Assembly (NCBI GenBank): GCA_902796455.1
Contig: CADBPH010000197.1
Coordinates: 1 to 10,696, forward strand
Length of the DNA: 10,696 nt
Reading direction: 5' to 3'
Origin: an uncultured Bacteroidia bacterium
GTDB taxonomy: Bacteria; Bacteroidota; Bacteroidia; Bacteroidales; UBA932
Under the pieces are notes generated by a model. It saw nothing but the letters and a program-made list of their open reading frames with translations, ran no database searches and was not told the origin of the DNA. The first letter of the stretch is position 1, and every line of letters starts with the position of its first letter. A program made the position numbers and the translations under genes. Positions 1 through 8,137 of the stretch are shown here, one piece after another.

Positions 1-885
1 GACATGCTGCGGGAATTCCGCTTCAGCGAGCCCGGAGAAACTGCCGATCCCGGTCTGGAATACACCGAACGCTGGTCGCACGAACGCGCCTGGAAACGCA
101 TGGTCTGCGGCCCTGTCAAGGGAATCCATCTTCCCTCGGCCAACCTGGCAGCCGTGCCGGCCGGCTACAACAGTGCCCGGATCAAATTCAATTACCAGGA
201 CTGGGCGGCGGACAAGGACGCCTTCTTCGCCCGGACGGATGCGCTGGTAAAAGCCGCGAATGCCCGTGGCATCACCCTCCTGCCCGTGCTGGTGGATGAC
301 AATGACAGCGCCGTTTCCGACGAGGCGCTCGGCGCTTATGTCGAAAGCGTCATCGGCAAATATTACTACGATCCCGCCATCCAGGCATGGGACCTGTATT
401 GGCATCCCGGCGAGAAGTGGAATGACAAAGAGAAGCTCTCCCGCAGGGTGACGACGTTGTTCCAGTATGCACGCAACCAGTACGCGAACCAGCCGCTGAC
501 AGCAACGCCGCTGGTGCGTGTCAAACCCTTCGAGCCCGGCTTTGACTACATCAATGCCCTCATGCACGGAAGGACGAACGGCTGGACCAAACTGGAGTAT
601 CCGGGAGCGAGCGACGTGGAACTGGTCCACAAGATCTGGAGCATCTCCGATGTCCTCTCCTTCTCGACGGACCAGCCGCAGCCCGAGGCCGGATGGCTCC
701 TGAGCATCTGCTTCCGTTATGGCCGTCCGATTTTCTGCACGGACCTGTCCTCCCCTTCCACGGAAGAGGCCGTCAAGACCCTGGAGCGCTTCTCCATGAG
801 CCATGTCTTCTGGTATACGGGCAAGCCCCTGCCGGCCAGCGCAGTAGCCGGTTTCCGCTTCCAACCCATTTCAACGAAACATTAA
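1..885 (+). CDS. GH5-like (clan GH-A) TIM-barrel protein with substituted catalytic residues, 5'-truncated
   Basis: The frame is open from base 1. The first ATG (base 4) has no signal peptide or upstream context, so the gene almost certainly begins before the window; residue numbers here count from that ATG. I recognise the pattern of Bacteroidota cellulase-family (GH5-like) proteins: RWSxExAW entry (about 23-30), NSARI at the beta-2 strand (56-60), GITLLPVLVDD (89-99), AWDLY (128-132), NQPLT (162-166), SDVLSF (215-220) and YGRPIFCT (239-246). At the key positions, however, the usual N-E-P acid/base motif reads W-H-P (133-135), the usual H-N-Y after SDVxSF reads S-T-D (221-223), and the nucleophile motif T-E reads T-D (246-247). 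The fold call is fairly safe; activity is doubtful, and a binding role or altered chemistry is possible. It ends 13 bases before the DUF5107 gene and is probably co-transcribed with it. Confidence 0.75.
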   Translation, partial: DMLREFRFSEPGETADPGLEYTERWSHERAWKRMVCGPVKGIHLPSANLAAVPAGYNSARIKFNYQDWAADKDAFFARTDALVKAANARGITLLPVLVDDNDSAVSDEALGAYVESVIGKYYYDPAIQAWDLYWHPGEKWNDKEKLSRRVTTLFQYARNQYANQPLTATPLVRVKPFEPGFDYINALMHGRTNGWTKLEYPGASDVELVHKIWSISDVLSFSTDQPQPEAGWLLSICFRYGRPIFCTDLSSPSTEEAVKTLERFSMSHVFWYTGKPLPASAVAGFRFQPISTKH

Positions 886-898
886 ACCCTGATTTTCA

Positions 899-3800
899 AT
901 GAAGAAAGCAATCTACAGCCTCCTTGCCATCCTGATGGCCGGCCTGCTTGCCGCCACACCTTCATTTGCCCAGCAAGTGACTGTGTCCGTTGAGCAAGAG
1001 ACCATTCCCACGTACCAGATCGGTGCGCCGGAGGTGAATCCCATCTTTTTCACGGGCCGTACCTATCAGGGAGCAGAAGGCTACATCTATCCCTATCCCC
1101 TGTACGATGTCATGACGGACAAGGTCGTCGACCAGACCTATGATATCGTCAAGCTGAAAAACAACTACATCAGCCTGGGCGTCCTCCCCGAAATCGGAGG
1201 CCGCATCTTCCAGGCGGAAGACCTGACGGACAATTACCACTTCTTCTACACCCAGACCGGGATCAAACCCGCCCTGATCGGCATGCTCGGTGCCTGGCTC
1301 TCGGGCGGTGTGGAATGGGACATCCCGGACCATCACCGCGCCAGCAGCTACATGCTGGTTGACTGGACAATGGAAGAGAACGCCGACGGCAGCAAGACGG
1401 TCTGGGTCGGAGAAACGGAATTGAGGCACCGGCTCAAATGGTCGGTCGGCATCACCATCTTCCCGAACAGTTCCCGCGTGCAGGCCAGCGTGAAGGTCAT
1501 CAACCCGACCCCGATGGTGCAGTCCATGCTCTACTGGGCCAATGTTTCGGTCCACTGCAACGAGGACTATCAGGTTGTCTTCCCGCCGGATGTCCAGTTC
1601 GGAACCGACCACAGCAAGGTATACTTCACCCGCTGGCCGGAAGGCCCCGTTTCGCGCAGCAACAAGACCGAGGTGGACCTGTCCTGGTGGAAAAACTTCG
1701 ACCAGTCATCCCGTTCCATTTTCGCCTGGGGCAGCCGCATGGGCTTCGTCGGCGGCTATGACCACGGAAAAGATGCCGGTACCGTCCACGTTGCCAACCG
1801 TTTCCAGGTTCCCGGCAAGAAATTCTTCCTGTGGGGCAACAACCCGACCGGCATGCTCTGGAACAAGATCCTTTCCGACAATGACGGGCATTACCTGGAA
1901 TTGATGGTCGGCGGTTATTCCGACAACCAGCCGGACTACAGCTGGCTCGCTCCGGGTGAAATCCGCGAATTCAAACAGACCTGGTTCCCGATCAAGGGCA
2001 TCAAGGGCATCAAGAATGCAACCGAATTCGCCGCCGTGAACCTGCAGAAAGCTGCGGACGGGAAATGGCTGGTCGGCTACAATGCTTCCATCGATCTCAA
2101 GGGCGCGAGGGTCATCCTGGCCGCAGGCGACAAGATGCTGCTGGACAAGAAGATTGACATCAATCCCGACAAATTCTTCCTCGAAGAAGTCGCCGTTCCC
2201 GCCGGTGTGGCGGAGAAAGACCTGTACACGGCTTTGTGCGACGCCAAGGGCAACCTGCTCGTGGATTACCGCCCTGTCCAGCTGGAAGAGAAAGAATTGC
2301 CGAAGGTCATCGACGGGACGAAACCTGTGGACCAGTACGAGACAGTGGAAGAACTGTATCTGGCCGGACTCCGTGTCGACCAGTTCAACAATGCCCGCCT
2401 GGACTACATGGACTTCTACAATGAGGCGCTCCGCCGCGACCCGGGTGATGCCCGCGTCAACATCGAGGTCGGCAAGCATTACATCCGCCAGGCAGCGTGG
2501 GCCAAGGCAGAGGAGCATCTCCTCCGCGCCCAGGCCCGGCTGGAGCACGACTATACGCGTGCCTACAACACGGAAGCAGATTATTATCTGGGCTATGTCT
2601 ACCGCATGACCGGCAAACGGATCGAAGCGGAGGAAAACCTGTGGGCAGCGACCTACACCCCCGCCTTCAAGCATCCCGCCTATTACCAGCTCGCCGTCAT
2701 GGCCACGGAAGACAAGGACTACAACAAAGCCCTCCAGCTGGCTGACGATGCCCTGCTGACCGGCGCGCACGACCTGCAGACCTTGACCCTGAAGACCTAT
2801 CTGCTCCGCAAGCTCGGCCGCAAGGACGAGGCGCAGAAAGTGATTGCCGCGATCAAGCGCATCGATCCGCTCGACTACTGGAGCGAATTCGAGCAGAGTT
2901 ATCTCCAGAAAGGGAATCTCTCCTTCCTCGCAGGCACCCGCAGCCGCCGCAGCGAAGGCATCATTGCCGTGCAGGAGCTCCTCGAAGTTGCTTGCAACTA
3001 CTTGAATCTCGGGGACAAAGAAGCCGCCCAGGCTGTGATTGACGAAGCCATCGGCATCGGCACGCCGTTCGCCGATTATCCGCTCGTGCACCTGTACCGC
3101 GCCTACATCGCCGGAGATGCGGAAGCAGTGGCCAAGGCAACGCAGCTGAGCCCCCGGAACAACTTCCCGCTGCGCCTGGAAGAGGTGCAGATGCTGGAAA
3201 CCCTCGAGGCCAAGTATCCCGACAACAGCGTCATCCCGTATTACCTGGGCAACCTGCTGTACTATATCGGGCAAAAAGACCGCGGACTGGCCGAATGGCA
3301 CAAGTCCGTCAAGATGAATCCTGCCTTCTCCCTGGCTTGCCGCAACGTCGGTTTCGGAGAAGGCCAGAAGGGCAACTACAACGATGCGCTCAAGTATTAT
3401 GACATGGCCATCGCGGCGGATCCGTCCGACCCGATGCTCTTCACGGAATCCGACAAAATCTGCGAAAAAGCCGGCATCGACGCCAAGACCCGCATGAAAC
3501 GGATGGAAGCCAATATAAAGACGGTCATGAAGCACGACGATGCCGTCATGCGCCTGCTCCAGACCTACAACACGACCGGCAATTATGACAAGGCCATCAA
3601 GATCATGAATACCCGTCACTTCCATCTGTGGGAAGGCGGCGGAGAGATCCACAACATCTATGTGGCCTCCCATATCCTGAAGGGACAGTCTTACCTCGAG
3701 AAGAAGAAGTACGACAAAGCCCTGAAGGAATTCGACCTGGCGACCCTGTATCCCGAGAACCTCGAAGTGCCTGCCCCGGCCGGCAAGAATGTCACGCTGG

Positions 3801-3931
3801 AATCCCTGCTGCAGGAAATGCAGGATGAGCTGAACGACAATTATGCGAAGTTCGGTGAAGCGGATAAGGCAGCTACGCAAAAACGGATCGAAGAATACAA
3901 GAAACTCCTGGAAATCATTAAGAAACGATAA
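899..3931 (+). CDS. Secreted DUF5107 domain protein with C-terminal TPR repeats
   Basis: A 1010-residue protein of a large Bacteroidota family with no function I can name. Residues 1-25 form a Sec signal peptide (MKK, a hydrophobic core, then PSFAQQ), so it is exported and probably periplasmic. DUF5107 spans about 30-370; typical segments are LGVLPEIGGRIFQ (93-105), GGVEWDIPDHHR (136-147), MLYWANVSVH (210-219) and TWFPIKGIKG (361-370). The GGRI-type strand resembles mutarotase-superfamily beta-sandwiches, suggesting sugar binding. A beta-rich linker follows (about 375-465). From about 485 to 950 there are helical TPR-type repeats, for example around 500-540, 560-585, 595-620, 780-805, 820-842 and 930-950, ending in a charged helix (985-1010). 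The start at 899 is set by the signal peptide; no Shine-Dalgarno is visible. The gap to the mutarotase is 4 bases, so the two are surely one transcript. Confidence 0.85.
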   Translation: MKKAIYSLLAILMAGLLAATPSFAQQVTVSVEQETIPTYQIGAPEVNPIFFTGRTYQGAEGYIYPYPLYDVMTDKVVDQTYDIVKLKNNYISLGVLPEIGGRIFQAEDLTDNYHFFYTQTGIKPALIGMLGAWLSGGVEWDIPDHHRASSYMLVDWTMEENADGSKTVWVGETELRHRLKWSVGITIFPNSSRVQASVKVINPTPMVQSMLYWANVSVHCNEDYQVVFPPDVQFGTDHSKVYFTRWPEGPVSRSNKTEVDLSWWKNFDQSSRSIFAWGSRMGFVGGYDHGKDAGTVHVANRFQVPGKKFFLWGNNPTGMLWNKILSDNDGHYLELMVGGYSDNQPDYSWLAPGEIREFKQTWFPIKGIKGIKNATEFAAVNLQKAADGKWLVGYNASIDLKGARVILAAGDKMLLDKKIDINPDKFFLEEVAVPAGVAEKDLYTALCDAKGNLLVDYRPVQLEEKELPKVIDGTKPVDQYETVEELYLAGLRVDQFNNARLDYMDFYNEALRRDPGDARVNIEVGKHYIRQAAWAKAEEHLLRAQARLEHDYTRAYNTEADYYLGYVYRMTGKRIEAEENLWAATYTPAFKHPAYYQLAVMATEDKDYNKALQLADDALLTGAHDLQTLTLKTYLLRKLGRKDEAQKVIAAIKRIDPLDYWSEFEQSYLQKGNLSFLAGTRSRRSEGIIAVQELLEVACNYLNLGDKEAAQAVIDEAIGIGTPFADYPLVHLYRAYIAGDAEAVAKATQLSPRNNFPLRLEEVQMLETLEAKYPDNSVIPYYLGNLLYYIGQKDRGLAEWHKSVKMNPAFSLACRNVGFGEGQKGNYNDALKYYDMAIAADPSDPMLFTESDKICEKAGIDAKTRMKRMEANIKTVMKHDDAVMRLLQTYNTTGNYDKAIKIMNTRHFHLWEGGGEIHNIYVASHILKGQSYLEKKKYDKALKEFDLATLYPENLEVPAPAGKNVTLESLLQEMQDELNDNYAKFGEADKAATQKRIEEYKKLLEIIKKR
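1991..2014 (+). repeat. Short tandem 9-base repeat inside the DUF5107 gene
   Basis: ATCAAGGGC is present twice in tandem followed by a partial third copy (ATCAAG), encoding IKGIKGIK at residues 365-372, at the end of the DUF5107 domain. The TW(F/Y)PIKGI segment is part of the family consensus as I remember it, so at most one unit is extra. It could be prone to slippage in nine-base steps without breaking the frame. Confidence 0.6.
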
Positions 3932-3935
3932 CGGG

Positions 3936-5051
3936 ATGAAACATTACCTGCTGTGGGCGGCCGCTGTGCTGGCGGTCGCCTGCACAGCAAAACCGAAACC
4001 GGTTTTGCTGGATGAGACAAAATTCAAGACCGAGGTGGACGGCGCACCGGTATCCCTCGTCACGATCCAGGGCGGGAAACTGGCCCTGCAGGCGACGAAT
4101 TTCGGCGGCCGGGTCGTCTCGCTCTTCGTACCGGACAAAACCGGGGCGTACAAGGATGTCGTCCTGGGGCATGAAACCATCGACGAATACGTCCACTACA
4201 CCAAGGAACGGTTCCTGGGAGCCTGCGTCGGCCCCGTCGCGAACCGGATCACGAATGCCTCTTTCACCATCGACGGCGTCACCTACCAACTGGACGCAAA
4301 CCACGGAGGGAAAGGGACCCTGCACGGCGGATTCAAAGGATTGGATTCGGTTGTGTGGGACATCCGGGAGAAAACGGACCATTCCGTCACGTTCCATTAT
4401 CTGCACAAGGACGGCGAAGCAGGATTCCCGGGAAACCTGGACATCCTGATGACCTATTCGCTGACACCGGACGACTCCTTCAAGATTGAATACAAGGCGA
4501 CGACGGACAAGACCCGTCCCGTCAATATTTCCAATCACCCGTATTTCAACTTCTCGCAAAGCGGCACCATTGACGACTACGTGATGTACATCAATGCGGA
4601 CGCCATTACCGCGACCCAGGGCCTCGATATCCTCAGTCCCCCGGTTTCCATCGTCGGGACAGCCATGGACTATCGCACGCCCCATCCGGTCGGGGATGCG
4701 TTCAGCAGCGACTACGAGCACTTGAAACGCGGCCGTGGTTTCGACCACAACTACTGCCTGAACCGCAAGGAAGCAAAGGACATCGAGCTGGCAGCTTCCG
4801 CCTACGACCCTGCTTCGGGCATTTTCCTGGAGGTCTTTACGGACCAGCCTGGCCTGCAGGTTTACAGCGGACAGTATTTCAACGGGGAAGAGAACGGCAA
4901 GTACGGTTCCAAACTCCTGTACCACGGTTCCCTGACCTTTGAAACCCAGAATTGGCCGGACGCTCCGAACAAACCGGATTTTCCGGATCCCTACCTGAAG
5001 CCCGGGCAGACCTACACGCATACCTGCATCTATCATTTCTCGACAAAATAA
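3936..5051 (+). CDS. galM: Aldose 1-epimerase (mutarotase), lipoprotein
   Basis: Interconverts the alpha and beta anomers of aldoses such as galactose or glucose. The 371-residue protein carries the whole GalM signature: GPVANRI (99-105) with substrate-binding N103/R104, GTLHGG (127-132) with H130, SNHPYFNF (199-206) with catalytic acid H201, RGFDHNY (267-273) with D270, and FETQNWPDAPN (335-345) with catalytic base E336. Length is normal for the extracytoplasmic Bacteroidota form. The start at 3936 is chosen because it gives a lipoprotein signal (LLWAAAVLAVAC, lipidated C16); the same frame is open back to 3843, but that would overlap the DUF5107 gene and bury the signal. It follows the DUF5107 gene by 4 bases and is followed by a hairpin. 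Activity is likely because all key residues are present; the natural sugar is unknown. Confidence 0.93.
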   Translation: MKHYLLWAAAVLAVACTAKPKPVLLDETKFKTEVDGAPVSLVTIQGGKLALQATNFGGRVVSLFVPDKTGAYKDVVLGHETIDEYVHYTKERFLGACVGPVANRITNASFTIDGVTYQLDANHGGKGTLHGGFKGLDSVVWDIREKTDHSVTFHYLHKDGEAGFPGNLDILMTYSLTPDDSFKIEYKATTDKTRPVNISNHPYFNFSQSGTIDDYVMYINADAITATQGLDILSPPVSIVGTAMDYRTPHPVGDAFSSDYEHLKRGRGFDHNYCLNRKEAKDIELAASAYDPASGIFLEVFTDQPGLQVYSGQYFNGEENGKYGSKLLYHGSLTFETQNWPDAPNKPDFPDPYLKPGQTYTHTCIYHFSTK

Positions 5052-5058
5052 TTCGGAT

Positions 5059-5104
5059 TCCGTCCGGGAGGACAGCTTGGGCTGCCGCTTCCGGACGGAG
5101 TTTT
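5059..5104 (+). terminator. GC-rich hairpin with T run, candidate intrinsic terminator or attenuator
   Basis: Eight bases after the mutarotase stop, bases 5059-5070 (TCCGTCCGGGAG) pair with 5088-5099 (CTTCCGGACGGA) over 12 positions, with one G-T wobble. Inside the loop a second short stem, CAGC (5073-5076) with GCTG (5081-5084), closes a TTGG tetraloop. The structure is followed by G then TTTT (5101-5104). It has the form of a rho-independent terminator, although the T run is short. Only 12 bases remain before the next ATG, leaving no room for a promoter downstream of it, so partial termination or mRNA processing within a single operon is also plausible. Confidence 0.65.
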
Positions 5105-5116
5105 ACCGGCACACGC

Positions 5117-6601
5117 ATGAACATGACAGCCAACAAGTTATTCGCATCCATCCTGCTGCTTGGCGCGATCTCCTGTCAAGGAGGGCGCCCGGAGAGGACC
5201 GCTGATGAGCTCCCGCCGATCTGGCCGGATTATACCGGCGTGACCGTCCCGGTGAATATCGCCCCCATGAACTTCGGCCCGGCAGACGGGCTGCCTGTCA
5301 GACGCATGCTTGTCGAGGTGTGCGACCCCTCCGGAAAGCCCGTGCTCCGCAGCCGCGGCACCGTCGCCCGTTTTCCGCTCCGCCGCTGGCACCGGATCCT
5401 GAACCGGCACGCCGGAGCAGACCTGACTTTCCAAGTAGCGATGCGGACCCAAAACAGATGGACCCGGTACCGCCCCTTCACGATGCACATCAGCCCCGAC
5501 CCCATTGATTTCGGACTGACCTACCGGCTCATCCCGCCCGGCTACCAGTCTTTCGGACACATGGGCATCTACGAGCGCCATCTTTCGGATTTCCGGCAAC
5601 GGGAGCTGATCGATACGCGGATGCTGGACTCCGGGTGCATCAACTGCCACACCCAGAACCGGACCGATCCGGCTTCGTTCAGCCTGCATGTACGGGGAGC
5701 CCACTCGGCCACCATCCTCCGGCATGACGGGCAGATGGAATGCCTCAACACCCTCACGGACAGCACAGGCGGATTCTTCGTTTACCCGTACTGGCATCCC
5801 ACCGGCCGCTATACGGCTTATTCGGTCAATACGACCCGGCAGTCATTCTATTCCGCTGCCGACCATTTCCTGGAGGTTTATGACGAGAAATCGGACATCA
5901 TCGTCTATGAGCCCCAGACCCATACCGTTCTCCGCCCCCGGGAACTCAGCCGCAAGGACCGGTTTGAAACCTGGCCTGCATTCTCGGCGGACGGGAACAC
6001 CCTGTATTATTGCTCCTCCCTGCCGGGCCGCCTCCCGCGGGATGCCCGCCAAATGCAGTACAGCCTGTGCAGCTTGTCCTTCGACCCGGCCACAGGCACA
6101 TTCGGAGCGAAAGCGGACACCCTGGTCGATGCACGCGTGAAAGGGATGTCCCTGAGCCAGCCCCGTCCGTCTTACGACGGGAAATACCTCCTCGTGACAG
6201 CCGCCGATTTCGGGACATTCCTGATCTGGCACAAAGAAGCCGATCTGTGGCTGTACAATCTGGAAAACGGCGACTTTTACCCGGCCGGCGGCATCAACAG
6301 CGGCGACACGGAAAGTTTCCACAACTGGAGTTCCAATTCCAAATGGGCCGTTGTCGCCTCGCGTCGGGACGACGGCCTCTATACGCGCCTGTATCTGGCG
6401 CACATGAACGAAGAAGGACGCTTCGACAAGGCCTTTCTCCTTCCGCAGAAGAATCCCGGAAAGTATTATTCCGAAATGATTTATTCATACAACACCCCGG
6501 ATTTCACTTCGGAGCGTGTTCCTTTTGACCGGCATGCCGTACGCAAAGCCGTCCTCGCGAAGGATAGACAAGGTGTCAAAGCAAACGGAATGAATCCCTG
6601 A
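5117..6601 (+). CDS. PD40 (TolB-like) beta-propeller lipoprotein with c-type haem motif CXXCH
   Basis: A 494-residue predicted lipoprotein (MNMTANKLFASILLLGAISC, C20 lipidated by a relaxed lipobox). Segments in order: an N-terminal beta domain with PPIWPDYT and VPVNIAPMNFGPADG (33-58), common in Bacteroidota; a near-invariant PPGYQSFGHMG stretch (140-150); SGCINCHTQNRTDP (172-185) holding the CXXCH haem-attachment motif C174-C177-H178; then PD40-type propeller strands around 223-238, 285-301, 347-366 and 403-429. Some relatives have been labelled cytochrome c biogenesis proteins, but I see no biogenesis domain. The start at 5117 is preferred over the in-frame ATG at 4952 because only it gives a lipoprotein signal and avoids a 100-base overlap with the mutarotase. 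The next gene begins 5 bases on. A paralogue starts at 9865. Family call firm; haem binding inferred. Confidence 0.82.
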   Translation: MNMTANKLFASILLLGAISCQGGRPERTADELPPIWPDYTGVTVPVNIAPMNFGPADGLPVRRMLVEVCDPSGKPVLRSRGTVARFPLRRWHRILNRHAGADLTFQVAMRTQNRWTRYRPFTMHISPDPIDFGLTYRLIPPGYQSFGHMGIYERHLSDFRQRELIDTRMLDSGCINCHTQNRTDPASFSLHVRGAHSATILRHDGQMECLNTLTDSTGGFFVYPYWHPTGRYTAYSVNTTRQSFYSAADHFLEVYDEKSDIIVYEPQTHTVLRPRELSRKDRFETWPAFSADGNTLYYCSSLPGRLPRDARQMQYSLCSLSFDPATGTFGAKADTLVDARVKGMSLSQPRPSYDGKYLLVTAADFGTFLIWHKEADLWLYNLENGDFYPAGGINSGDTESFHNWSSNSKWAVVASRRDDGLYTRLYLAHMNEEGRFDKAFLLPQKNPGKYYSEMIYSYNTPDFTSERVPFDRHAVRKAVLAKDRQGVKANGMNP

Positions 6602-6606
6602 AAAAC

Positions 6607-8136
6607 ATGAAACCTCACTCTATCATACGGATCCTCGCAGCGGGACTGGCTGCCGCCCTGCTGAGCCTCACCGGATGCACCGAAAAAGAACAGCCGGACG
6701 GAACTGTCTCATACAGCGCTGAATATGTAGTTGTTACGCAGCATGGAATCAAGAACGACGGGACCCCGATCGGCGGCGAACTCAACGCGCTGGTCAAGGC
6801 CAACTATGGGAAAACGCTCTATTTCCCGCCCGGGGTTTACCGCCTGACCGAACCGATCGTACTTCCCTACGACTATGCGAAGAACGTCAACCTGATGCTC
6901 GACCACAATGCCGAGGTCACTTCGTCCATCCACCTGGACGCCCTGCTGAAAATCGGCTTCTCGGAAATGACGAACACCTCCCGCATGCGGCTGTTTTCTT
7001 TCGTCGAAGGCGGTACCTTCAATGCGGAGAACACGGATGTCGGCATCTGGGTCAACGGCTTGAAACAACTGGTCTCCCTGCGCACGCTCAATGTCATCAA
7101 ATGCCACGGAACACACATCAAAATCAGTGTGACGGACGATTTCAAAGGCACGGGCAGTTCGGACACGAAGCTGGACAATGTCACGATTGAGGGATATTCC
7201 TCCAATGAAAACAATTACGGGATCTATATCGACCGGTCCTGCTGCGACTGCAAGATTTCCGACTGCTTCATCTACGGGACCCGATGCGCCATCTATACCG
7301 CCTCTGCAGGCCACATCATCAACAATGTGCACATCCTGTCCTGGGTCGCCGCCGGCGGAGAAAACGGCGCATTTGTCGGGACGGAAGGCATCCGGGTCGA
7401 AAGCGGCGGGTTCTTTACCTTCAACGAAATCTACTTCGACACGACAGACCACGACCTGGTCATCGGGAATGTCTCGCCGGACATCATCATGGACAAGCCC
7501 CTGTCGTATTCCTGGTACAAAGGGCTCGGATCCGCTTTCGTCTACCGTCCGGATTATATCAGCCCGTTCCGGCTGAAAATCTCCGGAGGGAACATTGACC
7601 TCGGCAACAAAGCGGACAATTTCAGGATTTTCCACATCGACCGCACCATCATCCCCTCGGACAACGAGCAGCGCATCACATTCACCAACAACAACTTGAT
7701 GGGCGCAAGCAAACTCTACCCCCTGGACTATTCCCTGATGATGAAGATGCGGGGGACACGGAGCGAAAAGCTTGTCAACAAGCCCTCAGCCTTCGACGCG
7801 GGAGTTTGGTATCCGCTCGGAGCCCTGGCCATCAGCCCATCTGAGAATCACTTGGAGGTCCGCCTGTCCAACGAACAACGCATCCGCCTGAAAGTCAATT
7901 ATTCCACGAACGGTGTCGACATCCAGAAAGAAACGGCCGTCCCGGAAGGCTTCACCCTGGGTTATCTCGTGCAGGACAAATGCTGCATCCTGCTGTTCCA
8001 AAGCACGGCACAGGTCACCCTGCAACCTGAAGTCATCGACCTGGACGGAAACAGTTCCTACCTCTGCACCCCGGACAAAGACAAGGTCTACACCTTGAAA
8101 GACTATACAACTACCACTTACGTCAATCCTATCTGA
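6607..8136 (+). CDS. Right-handed beta-helix lipoprotein, pectate-lyase-like
   Basis: A 509-residue predicted lipoprotein (hydrophobic signal, lipobox LTGC, C24). Residues 40-87 match the entry of pectate-lyase-superfamily beta-helices: HGIKNDGTPIGGELNALV, then LYFPPGVYRLTEPIVLP. Repeating short beta strands with N/D/G turns run to about 370, as expected for a parallel beta-helix; a second beta-rich domain of about 120 residues (about 390-509) closes the protein and might be a carbohydrate-binding or capping module. I see no clear GH28 catalytic aspartate motif or pectate lyase calcium/arginine site, so the activity is unassigned; lyase, hydrolase or binding protein are all possible. A cysteine cluster (C212, C213, C215, C220, C227) is unusual. 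It lies 5 bases after the PD40 gene and 1 base before the membrane protein gene, implying translational coupling. Confidence 0.72.
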   Translation: MKPHSIIRILAAGLAAALLSLTGCTEKEQPDGTVSYSAEYVVVTQHGIKNDGTPIGGELNALVKANYGKTLYFPPGVYRLTEPIVLPYDYAKNVNLMLDHNAEVTSSIHLDALLKIGFSEMTNTSRMRLFSFVEGGTFNAENTDVGIWVNGLKQLVSLRTLNVIKCHGTHIKISVTDDFKGTGSSDTKLDNVTIEGYSSNENNYGIYIDRSCCDCKISDCFIYGTRCAIYTASAGHIINNVHILSWVAAGGENGAFVGTEGIRVESGGFFTFNEIYFDTTDHDLVIGNVSPDIIMDKPLSYSWYKGLGSAFVYRPDYISPFRLKISGGNIDLGNKADNFRIFHIDRTIIPSDNEQRITFTNNNLMGASKLYPLDYSLMMKMRGTRSEKLVNKPSAFDAGVWYPLGALAISPSENHLEVRLSNEQRIRLKVNYSTNGVDIQKETAVPEGFTLGYLVQDKCCILLFQSTAQVTLQPEVIDLDGNSSYLCTPDKDKVYTLKDYTTTTYVNPI

Positions 8137-8137
8137 T

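Noticed and set aside
1706..3880. A 724-codon open frame on the minus strand opposite the DUF5107-TPR gene
   Set aside because: It is a by-product of GC-rich codon use on the plus strand. The translation has no recognisable domain, while the plus strand has a signal peptide, DUF5107 and TPRs throughout.
3843..3935. Upstream in-frame ATG for the mutarotase
   Set aside because: It lies inside the DUF5107 gene and would place 31 charged residues before the lipoprotein signal.
3918..5036. A 372-codon minus-strand frame opposite the mutarotase gene
   Set aside because: The plus strand encodes every catalytic residue of an aldose 1-epimerase; the antisense product is low in recognisable structure.
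5049..5056. TAATTCGG as a possible Bacteroidota -7 promoter element (consensus TAnnTTTG)
   Set aside because: It matches only in part and no TTTG-like -33 element is seen at the right distance, so no promoter is called.
4952..5116. Upstream in-frame ATG for the first PD40 lipoprotein
   Set aside because: It would overlap the mutarotase by 100 bases, run through the hairpin and add 55 residues before an evident lipoprotein signal; 5117 is the better start.
5117..6601. Calling the CXXCH-PD40 proteins cytochrome c biogenesis factors
   Set aside because: Nothing resembling a CcmF/CcsA/CcsB domain (multiple membrane helices, WWD motif) is present; the only support is a label sometimes given to relatives.
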